64,000 bases of DNA from Streptomyces diastaticus subsp. diastaticus (lineage in GTDB: Bacteria > Actinomycetota > Actinomycetes > Streptomycetales > Streptomycetaceae): assembly GCF_011170125.1 (NCBI RefSeq), contig NZ_BLLN01000005.1, positions 558,001 to 622,000 on the forward strand, read 5' to 3'. Below are positions 1 through 7,401 of the stretch, piece after piece. The number at the start of each line of letters is the position of its first letter. Within the stretch, counting starts at the first letter, position 1. Under the pieces are notes generated by a model. The model was given only the letters and a program-made list of their open reading frames with translations. It was not told the DNA's origin and did not search any database. A program made the position numbers and the translations under genes.

Positions 1-135
1 ACCATCGCCGGGACCGCGGTGCTCCAGTTCCTCCTCTCCACGCTCGCCGCCGGCCTCGGCAACCGCCGGGCGCGTTCGGCTCCCCGCCCCACCACGACAG
101 ACCGCTCACACATGGAATACGGGCACGCGTCATGA
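1..135 (+). CDS. aztB: Zinc ABC transporter permease, C-terminal end (AztB-like)
   Basis: Only the last 44 codons are inside the window. They read as the end of a hydrophobic helix (residues such as VLQFLLSTLAAGLG) followed by a short basic, polar tail, which fits the C-terminus of an ABC-3 family metal permease. The TGA stop overlaps the ATG of the next gene (ATGA), so the two are translationally coupled. Identification rests mainly on context: the following genes are an AztC-type zinc-binding protein and AztD-type metallochaperones, and aztB is the permease of that system. The fragment itself has no diagnostic motif. Confidence 0.6.
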   Translation, partial: TIAGTAVLQFLLSTLAAGLGNRRARSAPRPTTTDRSHMEYGHAS

Positions 136-1346
136 ACTTCAGGAAGAAATCCCTCACCGCGGCTCTCACCTGCGCCACCCTCGCGGGCACCGCCTTGCTC
201 GTCGGCTGTCAGAGCCGGAGTGACGCGAAGACCGACGACAGGCCCACCGCCACCGAGAAACCCCACGGCTACGTGGCAGGCGCCGAGGAAACCTCCGAAC
301 AGCAGTCCCGTCTCGTACTCGCCGACGAAGAGACGGGCGAGGTCCGGGTCCTGGACCTGATCACGGAGGACGTCACTCCGCTGAAAAGGGTCAGCGGGGT
401 GGGGAGTCTGCGCACCGACGGCCGGTTCGCCTATCTCGGCAGCGGCGACTCGACGCACATCGTCGACACCGGGGCCTGGATGGTGGACCACGGTGACCAC
501 GTCCACTACTACCGGGCCGAGATCCGCGACGTCGGCACCGTCGAGGGGAAGGAGATCACTCACGTCAGCAGCGATCCGGCGGTCACCGCGATGTCCTCCT
601 CGGACGGCGGCCATCTGCTGTTCGACCGTAAGGAGCTGGAGGGCGGCGCCCTTGCGAAGGCGGACGCGCTGACCGGCGCCGCCGACGGTTCGGTCGTCCC
701 CTACAAGGAGCATCTGCTGGTCACGGCGGCGGGCTCCGGCCAGGACGCCGTCGAGGTCCGCGACCGGGAGGGCGGGTCCGCGACGACGCTGGAGGAGTCG
801 TGTGCCGAGGTGAGCGGCGAGGCCGTCACCCGCCGCGGGGTGGTCTTCGGGTGTGCCGACGGCGCGCTGCTGGTCAGCGAGGAGAAGGGCGGGTTCACCG
901 CCGAGAAGATCCCCTACGGCACGAAGGTGGACGCCCAGGAACGGGCCGCCGGCTTCCACCACCGCGCCGGGAGCACCACGCTGACGGCCACCTCGGGTGA
1001 CGACGCCGTCTGGGTCCTCGATGTCACCGAGCGCGCCTGGACGCGCATCGAGACGGGGCCGGTGACCGCCGTCAACACCGCCGGGGAGGGGGCACCGTTG
1101 CTCGCGCTCGGCGAGGACGGCCGGCTCACGGCGTACGACATCGAGACGAAGAAGGCCACCGACCACAAGAAGCTGATGTCCGAGAGCGGCACCTCGGCCT
1201 CGATCGAGGTCGACACCACCCGCGCCTACGTCAACGACGCCGCGGCGCGAAAGGTCCACGAGATCGACTACAACGACCACCTCCGGGTGGCCCGCACCTT
1301 CCCCCTCGACTTCGCTCCGACGCACATGGTGGAGACCGGACGATGA
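132..1346 (+). CDS. aztD: AztD-like zinc metallochaperone lipoprotein (copy 1)
   Basis: A 404-residue exported lipoprotein: a basic N-terminus, a hydrophobic h-region and a lipobox ending LVGC near residue 26 precede a Ser/Asp-rich linker. The rest is made of repeating beta-propeller-like strands (for example 'VRVLDLIT', 'AVWVLDVT', 'LTAYDIET'), as expected for AztD, a periplasmic or surface protein that hands zinc to the binding protein AztC. A His/Asp-rich stretch near residues 115-125 (MVDHGDHVHYYRA) is the likely metal site. It starts inside the stop of the permease gene (ATGA) and overlaps aztC by four bases, so permease, chaperone and binding protein form one operon. Zur control is likely, but the promoter lies outside the window. 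Confidence 0.82.
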   Translation: MNFRKKSLTAALTCATLAGTALLVGCQSRSDAKTDDRPTATEKPHGYVAGAEETSEQQSRLVLADEETGEVRVLDLITEDVTPLKRVSGVGSLRTDGRFAYLGSGDSTHIVDTGAWMVDHGDHVHYYRAEIRDVGTVEGKEITHVSSDPAVTAMSSSDGGHLLFDRKELEGGALAKADALTGAADGSVVPYKEHLLVTAAGSGQDAVEVRDREGGSATTLEESCAEVSGEAVTRRGVVFGCADGALLVSEEKGGFTAEKIPYGTKVDAQERAAGFHHRAGSTTLTATSGDDAVWVLDVTERAWTRIETGPVTAVNTAGEGAPLLALGEDGRLTAYDIETKKATDHKKLMSESGTSASIEVDTTRAYVNDAAARKVHEIDYNDHLRVARTFPLDFAPTHMVETGR

Positions 1347-2290
1347 GCACCAGCCCCCCGCGCACGCGCTCGTCGGCGGCCCTCGCGTTCCTCGCCGGCC
1401 TGCTGGGCGTGCTGGCCTTGGCTGTCGGCGGGTGCGCGGCAGACGAGGAGGACCGGCCCTCCGTGGTCGTCACGACCAACATCCTCGGCGACATCACCCG
1501 CAACGTCGTGGGTGACGAGGCCGACGTGACGGTGCTGATGCGGGCCGGCGCCGATCCGCACTCCTTCGGCGTCTCGGCTCCTCAGGCCGCCGCCATGGAA
1601 CAGGCCGACCTGGTCGTGTACAACGGCCTGGGCCTGGAGGAGAACGTCCTGCGCCATGTGGAAGCCGCCGGTGAGGCAGGCGTGTCCACGGTGGCGGTGG
1701 GCGATGGCGTCGACCCGATCACCTACACGTCCGGGGAGAGCGCCGGAACGTCCGACCCCCACTTCTGGACCGACCCGGAGCGGGTCCGCGAGGCCGTCGA
1801 TCTCATCGCCGACCAGGTGACGGAGCACGTAGGAGGGGTCGACAAGGCCGCCGTCGCGAAGAACGCGTCCGCCTACGGCAGGCAGGTGGACGATCTCACC
1901 GCATGGATGCGGGACACGTTCGACGCCATACCCGCGAAGAGGCGTCAGCTCGTCACGAACCACCATGTGTTCGGCTACCTCGCCGAGCGGTTCGGGTTCC
2001 GCGTCGTGGGCGCGGTCATCCCGAGCGGCACCACCCTCGCCTCCCCGAGCGCATCGGACCTGAAATCGCTCTCCACCTCGATCGAGAAGGCGGGCGTACG
2101 GGCGATCTTCGTGGATTCCTCGCAGCCCGACCGACTGGCCCAGGTGCTGAAGCGCGAGACCGACACCGAGGTCGACGTCGTGCCCCTGTTCTCCGAGTCC
2201 CTTACCGAGAAGGGCAAGGGCGCCGCGACCTACCTGGAAATGATGCGGTCCAACACCGCATCCATCGCAACGGGCCTGAGTACCCGATAG
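1343..2290 (+). CDS. aztC: Zinc ABC transporter substrate-binding lipoprotein AztC
   Basis: A 315-residue cluster A-I solute-binding protein. The N-terminus carries a hydrophobic segment and lipobox VGGC near residue 29. Candidate zinc ligands appear in the usual order: His in ADPHSF, His in SDPHFW, His in TNHHVFGY and an acidic residue in the FVDSSQ strand, with the long backbone helix between the lobes. There is no long His/acid-rich loop of the ZnuA type, which agrees with AztC-type proteins that rely on AztD for loading. The ATG overlaps the stop of the upstream aztD copy (ATGA). It captures Zn(II) outside the membrane and delivers it to the AztB permease. Confidence 0.87.
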   Translation: MSTSPPRTRSSAALAFLAGLLGVLALAVGGCAADEEDRPSVVVTTNILGDITRNVVGDEADVTVLMRAGADPHSFGVSAPQAAAMEQADLVVYNGLGLEENVLRHVEAAGEAGVSTVAVGDGVDPITYTSGESAGTSDPHFWTDPERVREAVDLIADQVTEHVGGVDKAAVAKNASAYGRQVDDLTAWMRDTFDAIPAKRRQLVTNHHVFGYLAERFGFRVVGAVIPSGTTLASPSASDLKSLSTSIEKAGVRAIFVDSSQPDRLAQVLKRETDTEVDVVPLFSESLTEKGKGAATYLEMMRSNTASIATGLSTR

Positions 2291-2343
2291 CCACCCACCG
2301 TCATCCTCGATGAATGACGGCCATGGAGAGGAAAGAACAGAGA

Positions 2344-3540
2344 ATGAAGCACATGGCCCGCCCCCGGACGGCTGCCGCACTGACCGTCCTCCTCGCGACC
2401 TCCGTCGCCCTCACCGCTTGCGGCGGTGGGAAGGAGGAGGCCGTCGGCGCCGGCGGGAAGAGCGACAAGGCGAACTCTTCGGCCACGGCGGTCAAGGACC
2501 CGATCGTCACCACCTACGACGGCGGCCTCTACGTCCTGGACGGCACGTCCCTCGAGGTCGCCGAGGACATATCCCTGGAAGGGTTCAACCGCGTCAACCC
2601 GGCCGGCGACGACCGCCACGTGATGGTCTCCACCTCGACCGGCTTCCGCGTCATGGACGCGGTGGGCGGCGAGCTGACCGACGTGGAGTTCAAGGGCAGC
2701 AAGCCCGGCCACGTCGTGCGCCACGCGGGCAAGACCATCCTCTTCTCGGACGGCACCGGCGAGGTCACCATCTTCGACCCGGCCGAACTCGGTAGTTCGA
2801 CGCCGAAGAGCGAGACGTACTCCTCCGACGCGCCGCACCACGGAGTCGCCATCCAGCTCGCCGACGGGAAACTGGTGACGACCCTCGGCACGGAGGAGAA
2901 GCGCACCGGCATCAAGGTCCTGGACGAGGACCGCAAGGAGATCACGCGCAACGAGAAGTGCCCCGAGGTCCACGGGGAGGCCGCCGCGAAGGGCGAAGCG
3001 GTCGTCATCGGTTGCGAGGACGGCGTCCTCGTCTACAAGGACGGCGCCATCAAGAAGGTGCAGAGCCCGACCGAGTACGGGCGGATCGGCAACCAGGCCG
3101 GTTCCGAGGAGTCGGCCGTCGTCCTCGGCGACTACAAGCAGGACCCCGACGCCGAGCTGGAGCGCCCCGAGAAGATCTCCCTGATCAACACGGAGACCGG
3201 CAAGATGCGCCTGGTCGACCTGGGGACCAGCTACACCTTCCGCTCGCTGGCCCGCGGTCCGCACGGCGAAGCCCTCGTGCTCGGCACGGACGGGAAGATC
3301 CACGTCATCGACCCGGACACGGGCAAGGTCGAGAAGAAGATCTCGGTGCTCGACTCCTGGAAGGAGCCGCTGGACTGGCAGCAGCCCCGTCCGGCCCTGT
3401 TCGTCCGCGACCACACCGCGTACGTCTCCGACCCGGCCGGCAAGAAGCTCGTGGCCATCGACATCGAGAGCGGCGAGCAGCTGGCCGCCACCGAACTCGA
3501 CCAGGCCCCCAACGAGGTGAGCGGCGTCACCGCACACTGA
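2344..3540 (+). CDS. AztD-like lipoprotein (copy 2), possible zinc metallochaperone paralogue
   Basis: A second propeller-type lipoprotein of about 398 residues, a paralogue of the protein encoded at 132-1346. ATG at 2344 is preferred because a signal peptide with lipobox LTAC follows directly and a purine-rich stretch (GAGAGGAAAGAACAGAGA) lies just upstream; an ATG at 2314 would add ten extra residues. Propeller strands recur, for example 'LYVLDG', 'IHVIDPDTGK' and 'LVAIDIESG'. The His/Asp cluster of copy 1 is not conserved: at the equivalent place this protein has VMDAVGGELTDVEF. It therefore may have lost one metal site, or act as a scaffold or regulator. It is the last gene of the zinc-uptake operon and is followed by a hairpin. 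Confidence 0.75.
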   Translation: MKHMARPRTAAALTVLLATSVALTACGGGKEEAVGAGGKSDKANSSATAVKDPIVTTYDGGLYVLDGTSLEVAEDISLEGFNRVNPAGDDRHVMVSTSTGFRVMDAVGGELTDVEFKGSKPGHVVRHAGKTILFSDGTGEVTIFDPAELGSSTPKSETYSSDAPHHGVAIQLADGKLVTTLGTEEKRTGIKVLDEDRKEITRNEKCPEVHGEAAAKGEAVVIGCEDGVLVYKDGAIKKVQSPTEYGRIGNQAGSEESAVVLGDYKQDPDAELERPEKISLINTETGKMRLVDLGTSYTFRSLARGPHGEALVLGTDGKIHVIDPDTGKVEKKISVLDSWKEPLDWQQPRPALFVRDHTAYVSDPAGKKLVAIDIESGEQLAATELDQAPNEVSGVTAH

Positions 3541-3580
3541 TCACCACGAAAGGGCCGGCGAGGGTCCTGTCCTGAGCGCT

Positions 3581-3609
3581 GAGCGCGTCCCCTTCGGGGG
3601 GGCGCGCTC
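3581..3609 (+). terminator. Hairpin terminator after the zinc-uptake operon
   Basis: GAGCGCG and CCCC pair with GGGG and CGCGCTC around a TTC loop, giving a GC-rich stem of about 12 bp without a U-tract, 40 bases after the stop at 3540. This is the usual Streptomyces terminator form. Confidence 0.65.
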
Positions 3610-3747
3610 AACGCGATTCCCGGCTGGTCCGAGCACCTGCAGCACCTGCTCGTCGGCATCCGTGACGCGCCCGCCCGTCATCCCCCGTGAACGCGGGACG
3701 GGTGGTGGCGCGGCCCGCCGACCGCGCCACCACCCGTCAACCACGCC

Positions 3748-4053
3748 TCACCAGGAGGACTTCGTCACCCCGGGAAGGAACCCGGCGTGCGCCTGCTCCC
3801 TCATCCGGACCCGGGAGAGTCCGAACTTCCGCAGGTGGCCACGGGGACGGCCGTCCACGCTGTCCCGGTTGCGCACCCGGGTCGCGCTGGCGTTGCGCGG
3901 CTGGCGCCGGAGCTCCTGCACCGCGGCTGTCCGCTCGGCCTCCGGGGTGCCGGGACGGCGGATGATCTCCTTCAGCTCCGCACGCCGGGCGGCGTACCGC
4001 TCGACGACCGCCTTGTGCTTCTCGTTCTGCGCGATCTTGCTCTTCTTGGCCAT
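3748..4053 (-). CDS. rpsN: 30S ribosomal protein S14, zinc-independent paralogue
   Basis: A 101-residue S14 protein beginning [12 protein letters not shown], with the family's C-terminal signature ([19 protein letters not shown]). It has no CxxC pairs, so it belongs to the long, Cys-free (C-) class that needs no zinc. Bacteria express such copies under zinc starvation to replace Zn-containing ribosomal proteins and free zinc. Its ATG overlaps the stop of the upstream rpmB (ATGA), so the two genes form one unit. The Zur-like box before rpmB and the adjoining zinc-uptake genes support the starvation role. Confidence 0.95.
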   Translation of the reverse strand: MAKKSKIAQNEKHKAVVERYAARRAELKEIIRRPGTPEAERTAAVQELRRQPRNASATRVRNRDSVDGRPRGHLRKFGLSRVRMREQAHAGFLPGVTKSSW

Positions 4054-4289
4054 CAGACCTTCCCTCCCCGTGCACGAACGCGTGCGACAGCCGCTTCGAT
4101 GCCGATCGCGTCGATCGTCTTGATCGCCCTGGCGCTGAGCGTCAGGCGCACGTACCGGCCCTCACTGGGGAGCCAGTAGCGCTTGCGCTGGATGTTCGGG
4201 TCGAACCGGCGCGAGGTGCGGCGGTGCGAGTGGGAGATGTTGTTGCCGAAGCCCGGCTGTGCGCCGGTCAGCTGGCAGTGGGCGGACAC
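4053..4289 (-). CDS. rpmB: 50S ribosomal protein L28, zinc-independent paralogue
   Basis: A 78-residue L28 protein starting at GTG 4289 (VSAHCQLTG, then [18 protein letters not shown], the L28 signature). There is a single Cys (position 5) and no paired CxxC motifs, so this is the C- form that does not bind zinc. The GTG start is preferred because it gives the exact family length and N-terminus; a GAGAGG stretch lies upstream. It overlaps rpsN by four bases, and a Zur-like palindrome lies 43 bases upstream, consistent with repression when zinc is plentiful. Confidence 0.94.
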   Translation of the reverse strand: MSAHCQLTGAQPGFGNNISHSHRRTSRRFDPNIQRKRYWLPSEGRYVRLTLSARAIKTIDAIGIEAAVARVRARGGKV

Positions 4290-4331
4290 GGGATTCCCTG
4301 CCTCTCGTCGATCCGGCTCCATTCTTGAACA

Positions 4332-4346
4332 TGGAAACCATTGCCA
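4332..4346. promoter_or_regulatory. Zur-like operator in the divergent region
   Basis: TGGAAACCATTGCCA is a 15-base imperfect palindrome resembling the actinobacterial Zur box (TGAxAATxATTTTCA; 11 of 15 agree by eye). It lies 43 bases upstream of rpmB and overlaps a possible plus-strand promoter (TTGAAC at 4325). It could therefore control rpmB-rpsN and also the divergent enzyme operon. Confidence 0.6.
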
Positions 4347-4502
4347 CATAGTACCGTCACGCCCACTCCGGGCGCGTCCGGCCCGCAAGCCCCGGCCCAC
4401 CGCTGGAGCCGACCGCGGCAGGGCGCGCCCACGGATTTACCGGGCGCCCGCCCGGACATGGCGACGCACGCCGCGACGGAACAGGCATAGAGGGAATCCA
4501 CC

Positions 4503-4547
4503 ATGGACATGATGGATACGACAATCACATCCATCAGTCCCGCGTAG
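4503..4547 (+). CDS. Possible 14-codon leader peptide
   Basis: A short open frame, MDMMDTTITSISPA followed by TAG, is preceded by GAGGG at about 10 bases and followed within six bases by strong alternative hairpins, in front of the PLP-enzyme operon. The arrangement resembles a ribosome-mediated attenuator. The peptide has runs of Thr/Ile/Ser and Asp/Met but no single-residue run, so the sensed amino acid, if any, is unclear. An alternative is that the region is part of the promoter/operator (a weak Zur-like match lies inside it) and is never translated. Confidence 0.3.
   Translation: MDMMDTTITSISPA
4519..4533. promoter_or_regulatory. Weak Zur-like box upstream of the PLP operon
   Basis: CGACAATCACATCCA keeps a good left half-site (GACAAT) but a poor right half (11 of 15 to the rough consensus). 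If it is real, the operon promoter would lie around TGGACA at 4505, and the short open frame at 4503 would not be a translated leader. Confidence 0.22.
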
Positions 4548-4552
4548 CCTGC

Positions 4553-4593
4553 GGAGGCACCGCCAGACCGACGGTGCTGCCGCCGGTGCCTCC
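4553..4593 (+). promoter_or_regulatory. Mutually exclusive hairpins before the PLP-enzyme operon
   Basis: GGAGGCACCG (4553-4562) pairs perfectly with CGGTGCCTCC (4584-4593). The inner part of the same left arm (GCACCG) can instead pair with CGGTGC at 4572-4577. Two competing stems sharing an arm, placed 20 bases before a gene start and just after a tiny open frame, suggest an attenuator or translational switch. Confidence 0.45.
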
Positions 4594-4613
4594 GTGAAAG
4601 GGAAGTACCGCTG

Positions 4614-6089
4614 TTGGCCGTCCCCCTGTACCTGGATCCCAAGCTGGAGCCACCGCTCACTTCCCTGCTGGCATCGCCTGTCCTGCACGGCCTCGTGGAC
4701 GGGCTCGGGTCTCCGCTCAACGTGGTCGTTCCCGACCGGATCGCCGACAACGTCGCGCGGTTCCAGTCCGTCTACCGTCGCCACCACTTGAACGGGAAGA
4801 TCTACTTCGCCCACAAGGCCAACAGGTCCACGGCGCTGGCGCGCCGCCTGACCACCACCGGCGCCGGCATGGACGTGGCCTCACTCAACGAACTGCAGCA
4901 CGCCCTGGCCTGCGGGTTCACCCCGGACCGCATCGGCGCCACCGGACCGAAGGAACCGGAGTTCTTGTGGCTGGCCGCCCGCGCCGGAGTGACGGTGAAC
5001 ATCGAGGGGCCCGCCGAGCTGGAGGACCTCGCCGCCCTCGTACGCCGTCACGGCCTCACGCCCGTCCACGTGCTGCTACGACTTTCGGACTTCTCCGGCC
5101 CCGGGGTGCGAGTCCTCAGCCGCCGGAGCAGGTTCGGCTCACCGGCCTCGGAGTTCACCGGCCTGCTGGACGCCGCCGAGCGACACCGGGACGCACTGGA
5201 GGTGGCCGGCGTCTCGTACCACCTCGACACCACCAGCGTCGAGGAGAAGGCGCTCGCGCTGGAGGGCTGCATCCGGGCCATGGACGAGTGCCGGGCCCGT
5301 GGGATGCGGCCGCGGCTGATCGACATGGGGGGCGGTTTCGGCGTCAGCTACCTGGCGGACGGCGCGCAGTGGGAGCGCTACACCACTCAGCTCACTCTCG
5401 CGGCCATGGGCCAAGGGCAGCCCATGGCATGGCGTGACCACTCCTACGGGCTGCGCCGCGAAGGCAATGCCTTACGCGGGAGCCTGGAGCTCTACCCCTC
5501 CTACCGTCCCACCGCCGGCGCCGGGTACCTGGACGAACTCCTGCGCTGCCCCGCGCCCACACTGGGTCGCCCGCTGGCGACCCTCCTCCTGGAGAATCTC
5601 TACGACCTGTGCGTCGAGCCCGGCCGCGCACTCCTCGACCAGTGCGGGCTGACGCTGGCCCGTGTCCTGGAGACGCGCACCGAGGCGGACGGCCCGCACT
5701 CCCTGCGTCTGGCCATGAACGCCGACGACTGCGCCTTGGAGGAGCACGGCATCCTCATGGACCCGGTGTTGCTCCGCCGTGACACGAGCCGGCGGAAGAA
5801 GGCGAAGCCCCCTGAAGAAGGGGGTGGCTTCTATCTCCACGGGAATCTCTGCCTCGAATCCGACCTGATCACGCGGAGAATCGTCCACCTGCCCGAGCGG
5901 CCGATGCCAGGTGACCTCCTGGCCTTCCCCAACACCGCCGGCTACTGCATGGACTTCAACGCCCATCATGCCCAGCAGCAGCCCGTCGCCCGAAAGGTGG
6001 CGGTGTACGAAGGCGCGGACGGTTGGGAATGGCGCCTCGACGACCAGTACTGGCCGATTCATTCCACAGGAGACGCGCATGAGGTATGA
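4614..6089 (+). CDS. Group III (fold type III) PLP-dependent decarboxylase-like enzyme, Y4yA-like
   Basis: A 491-residue protein with the alanine-racemase/DAP-decarboxylase architecture: PLP Lys68 in FAHKAN, a glycine-rich phosphate loop (GGGFGVSY), an EPGR motif and a second-domain CLESD motif (Cys413) that matches the catalytic Cys region of DAP/ornithine decarboxylases. All key residues are present, so decarboxylation of an amino acid or amino-acid conjugate is plausible; the substrate is unknown. It is longer than LysA, with extra sequence around residues 260-300. The start is TTG 4614 behind AAAGGGA. It overlaps the next gene by 11 bases and heads the operon. The pairing with a SbnA/CysK-like enzyme recalls staphyloferrin B genes (SbnH plus SbnA), but no siderophore synthetase is present. 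Confidence 0.78.
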   Translation: MAVPLYLDPKLEPPLTSLLASPVLHGLVDGLGSPLNVVVPDRIADNVARFQSVYRRHHLNGKIYFAHKANRSTALARRLTTTGAGMDVASLNELQHALACGFTPDRIGATGPKEPEFLWLAARAGVTVNIEGPAELEDLAALVRRHGLTPVHVLLRLSDFSGPGVRVLSRRSRFGSPASEFTGLLDAAERHRDALEVAGVSYHLDTTSVEEKALALEGCIRAMDECRARGMRPRLIDMGGGFGVSYLADGAQWERYTTQLTLAAMGQGQPMAWRDHSYGLRREGNALRGSLELYPSYRPTAGAGYLDELLRCPAPTLGRPLATLLLENLYDLCVEPGRALLDQCGLTLARVLETRTEADGPHSLRLAMNADDCALEEHGILMDPVLLRRDTSRRKKAKPPEEGGGFYLHGNLCLESDLITRRIVHLPERPMPGDLLAFPNTAGYCMDFNAHHAQQQPVARKVAVYEGADGWEWRLDDQYWPIHSTGDAHEV

Positions 6090-7401
6090 CAGCATCATCG
6101 AGACGATCGGCGACACGCCCCTGGTTCGCATCGCACCGCAGGTGCACAACATTCCCAACATGGACCTTTACGCGAAACTCGAGTCGTTCAACCCCTTCGG
6201 TTCGTTGAAGGACCGGGCCGCGTGGAACATGGTGCGCCCCGGCCTCCAGGAGGCCGTCGAGCAGGAAAGCCAGATAGTCGAACTGTCCAGCGGGAACACA
6301 GCGAAAGCGCTGGCCGCCATCGCCGGTATTCACGGCGTCGGCTTCAAGAGCGTGACCAACCGGATGAAGATACCGGAGATCAAGGAACTGCTCCTGCTGC
6401 TCGGAGCCGAGATCCAGGAACTTCCCGGCCGGACCGAGTGCCTCGACCCCACGGACTCGGAGGACCCGCTGACGCTCTTCCACCGCAGCCTCCACGAGCC
6501 GGGCAGCACCCACCTGCACACCGATCAGTACTTCAACGAACGCAACCCCGAGGCCCACGAGCACGGCACGGGCCCCGAGATCATCAAGGACCTGGACGGC
6601 CGGGCACCGGACTGGTTCATCTCGGGTGTCGGCACCGCCGGCTCGTCCACAGGGGTGGCACGGGCATTACGCGAGAGAGATCCCAAGGTTTCCGTGGTGG
6701 GCCTCGTCGCCGAGAAATCGGACTTCATTCCCGGCATCAGGAACATCGACGAGGTGCAGGAAGTCGGGATCTTCGACCCGGACACCTACGGAACCATCGA
6801 GAAGGTGAGCTCCGACGAAGCCATCGACGGCATGCTCCAACTCATCCGGAGATGCGGAATACTGGCGGGCCCCACGGGCGGAGCCGCCTACTTCGGCGCG
6901 GTCCGCCATCTGAGGGAGATCGGTCCGCGGCTCACCGAGCCCGCGACCGCCGTCTTCCTCGTCTGCGACCGGGTCGAGAGCTACCTGAGTTACATCCGCA
7001 AGCGGCGCCCGGAACTCCTCGGCCGGCGCCCCGCGAACGACCCCGCCCCGGACGTGGCCCCCGCCGCTGACGCCGGCGAGGCCACCACCATCAGCGTCGC
7101 CGACTCCCGGACGTGGATATCCGAGTGCAGACCCGTCATCGTGGACATGCGCAGCCCCTACGCGTACGCGGCGCTGCACATCGAAGGCTCCCTCAACATC
7201 GTCGACGAACTGTTCGAGGAACTCGTACGCGCGGGACTTCCCTTCAGCAAGACGCAACCCGTACTGCTGGCGTGTCCGGTCGGTGAGAAATCCCTGAAGT
7301 ACGCGGCCCGGCTGACCCGCATGGGCCATCCGGACGTGCGCAGCCTGGAAGGCGGCATCATCGCCTGGCGCGACGCGGGCGCACCGCTGGTGAGGGAGTG
7401 A
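6079..7401 (+). CDS. Cysteine synthase-like PLP enzyme fused to a rhodanese domain
   Basis: 440 residues. Residues 1-320 are a fold-type II PLP enzyme of the CysK/SbnA group: PLP Lys44 in GSLKDR, the substrate loop SSGNT at 70-74 and a glycine-rich phosphate site (GVGTAGSSTG). Residues 345-440 form a rhodanese domain with catalytic Cys399 in the loop CPVGEKS. The first domain should carry out beta-replacement on an activated serine, and the second could donate or accept persulfide sulfur. Such a fusion suggests that sulfur, rather than free sulfide, is transferred within one protein. ATG 6079 has AGGAG upstream and lies inside the previous gene; the stop overlaps the next start (GTGA). Confidence 0.85.
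   Translation: MRYDSIIETIGDTPLVRIAPQVHNIPNMDLYAKLESFNPFGSLKDRAAWNMVRPGLQEAVEQESQIVELSSGNTAKALAAIAGIHGVGFKSVTNRMKIPEIKELLLLLGAEIQELPGRTECLDPTDSEDPLTLFHRSLHEPGSTHLHTDQYFNERNPEAHEHGTGPEIIKDLDGRAPDWFISGVGTAGSSTGVARALRERDPKVSVVGLVAEKSDFIPGIRNIDEVQEVGIFDPDTYGTIEKVSSDEAIDGMLQLIRRCGILAGPTGGAAYFGAVRHLREIGPRLTEPATAVFLVCDRVESYLSYIRKRRPELLGRRPANDPAPDVAPAADAGEATTISVADSRTWISECRPVIVDMRSPYAYAALHIEGSLNIVDELFEELVRAGLPFSKTQPVLLACPVGEKSLKYAARLTRMGHPDVRSLEGGIIAWRDAGAPLVRE

Noticed and set aside
2230..3537. A 435-codon minus-strand open frame opposite the second AztD-like gene
   Set aside because: Its translation is Val/Leu/Arg/Gly/Asp-rich without motifs, typical of the antisense of a high-GC gene; the plus-strand lipoprotein has signal peptide and propeller repeats.
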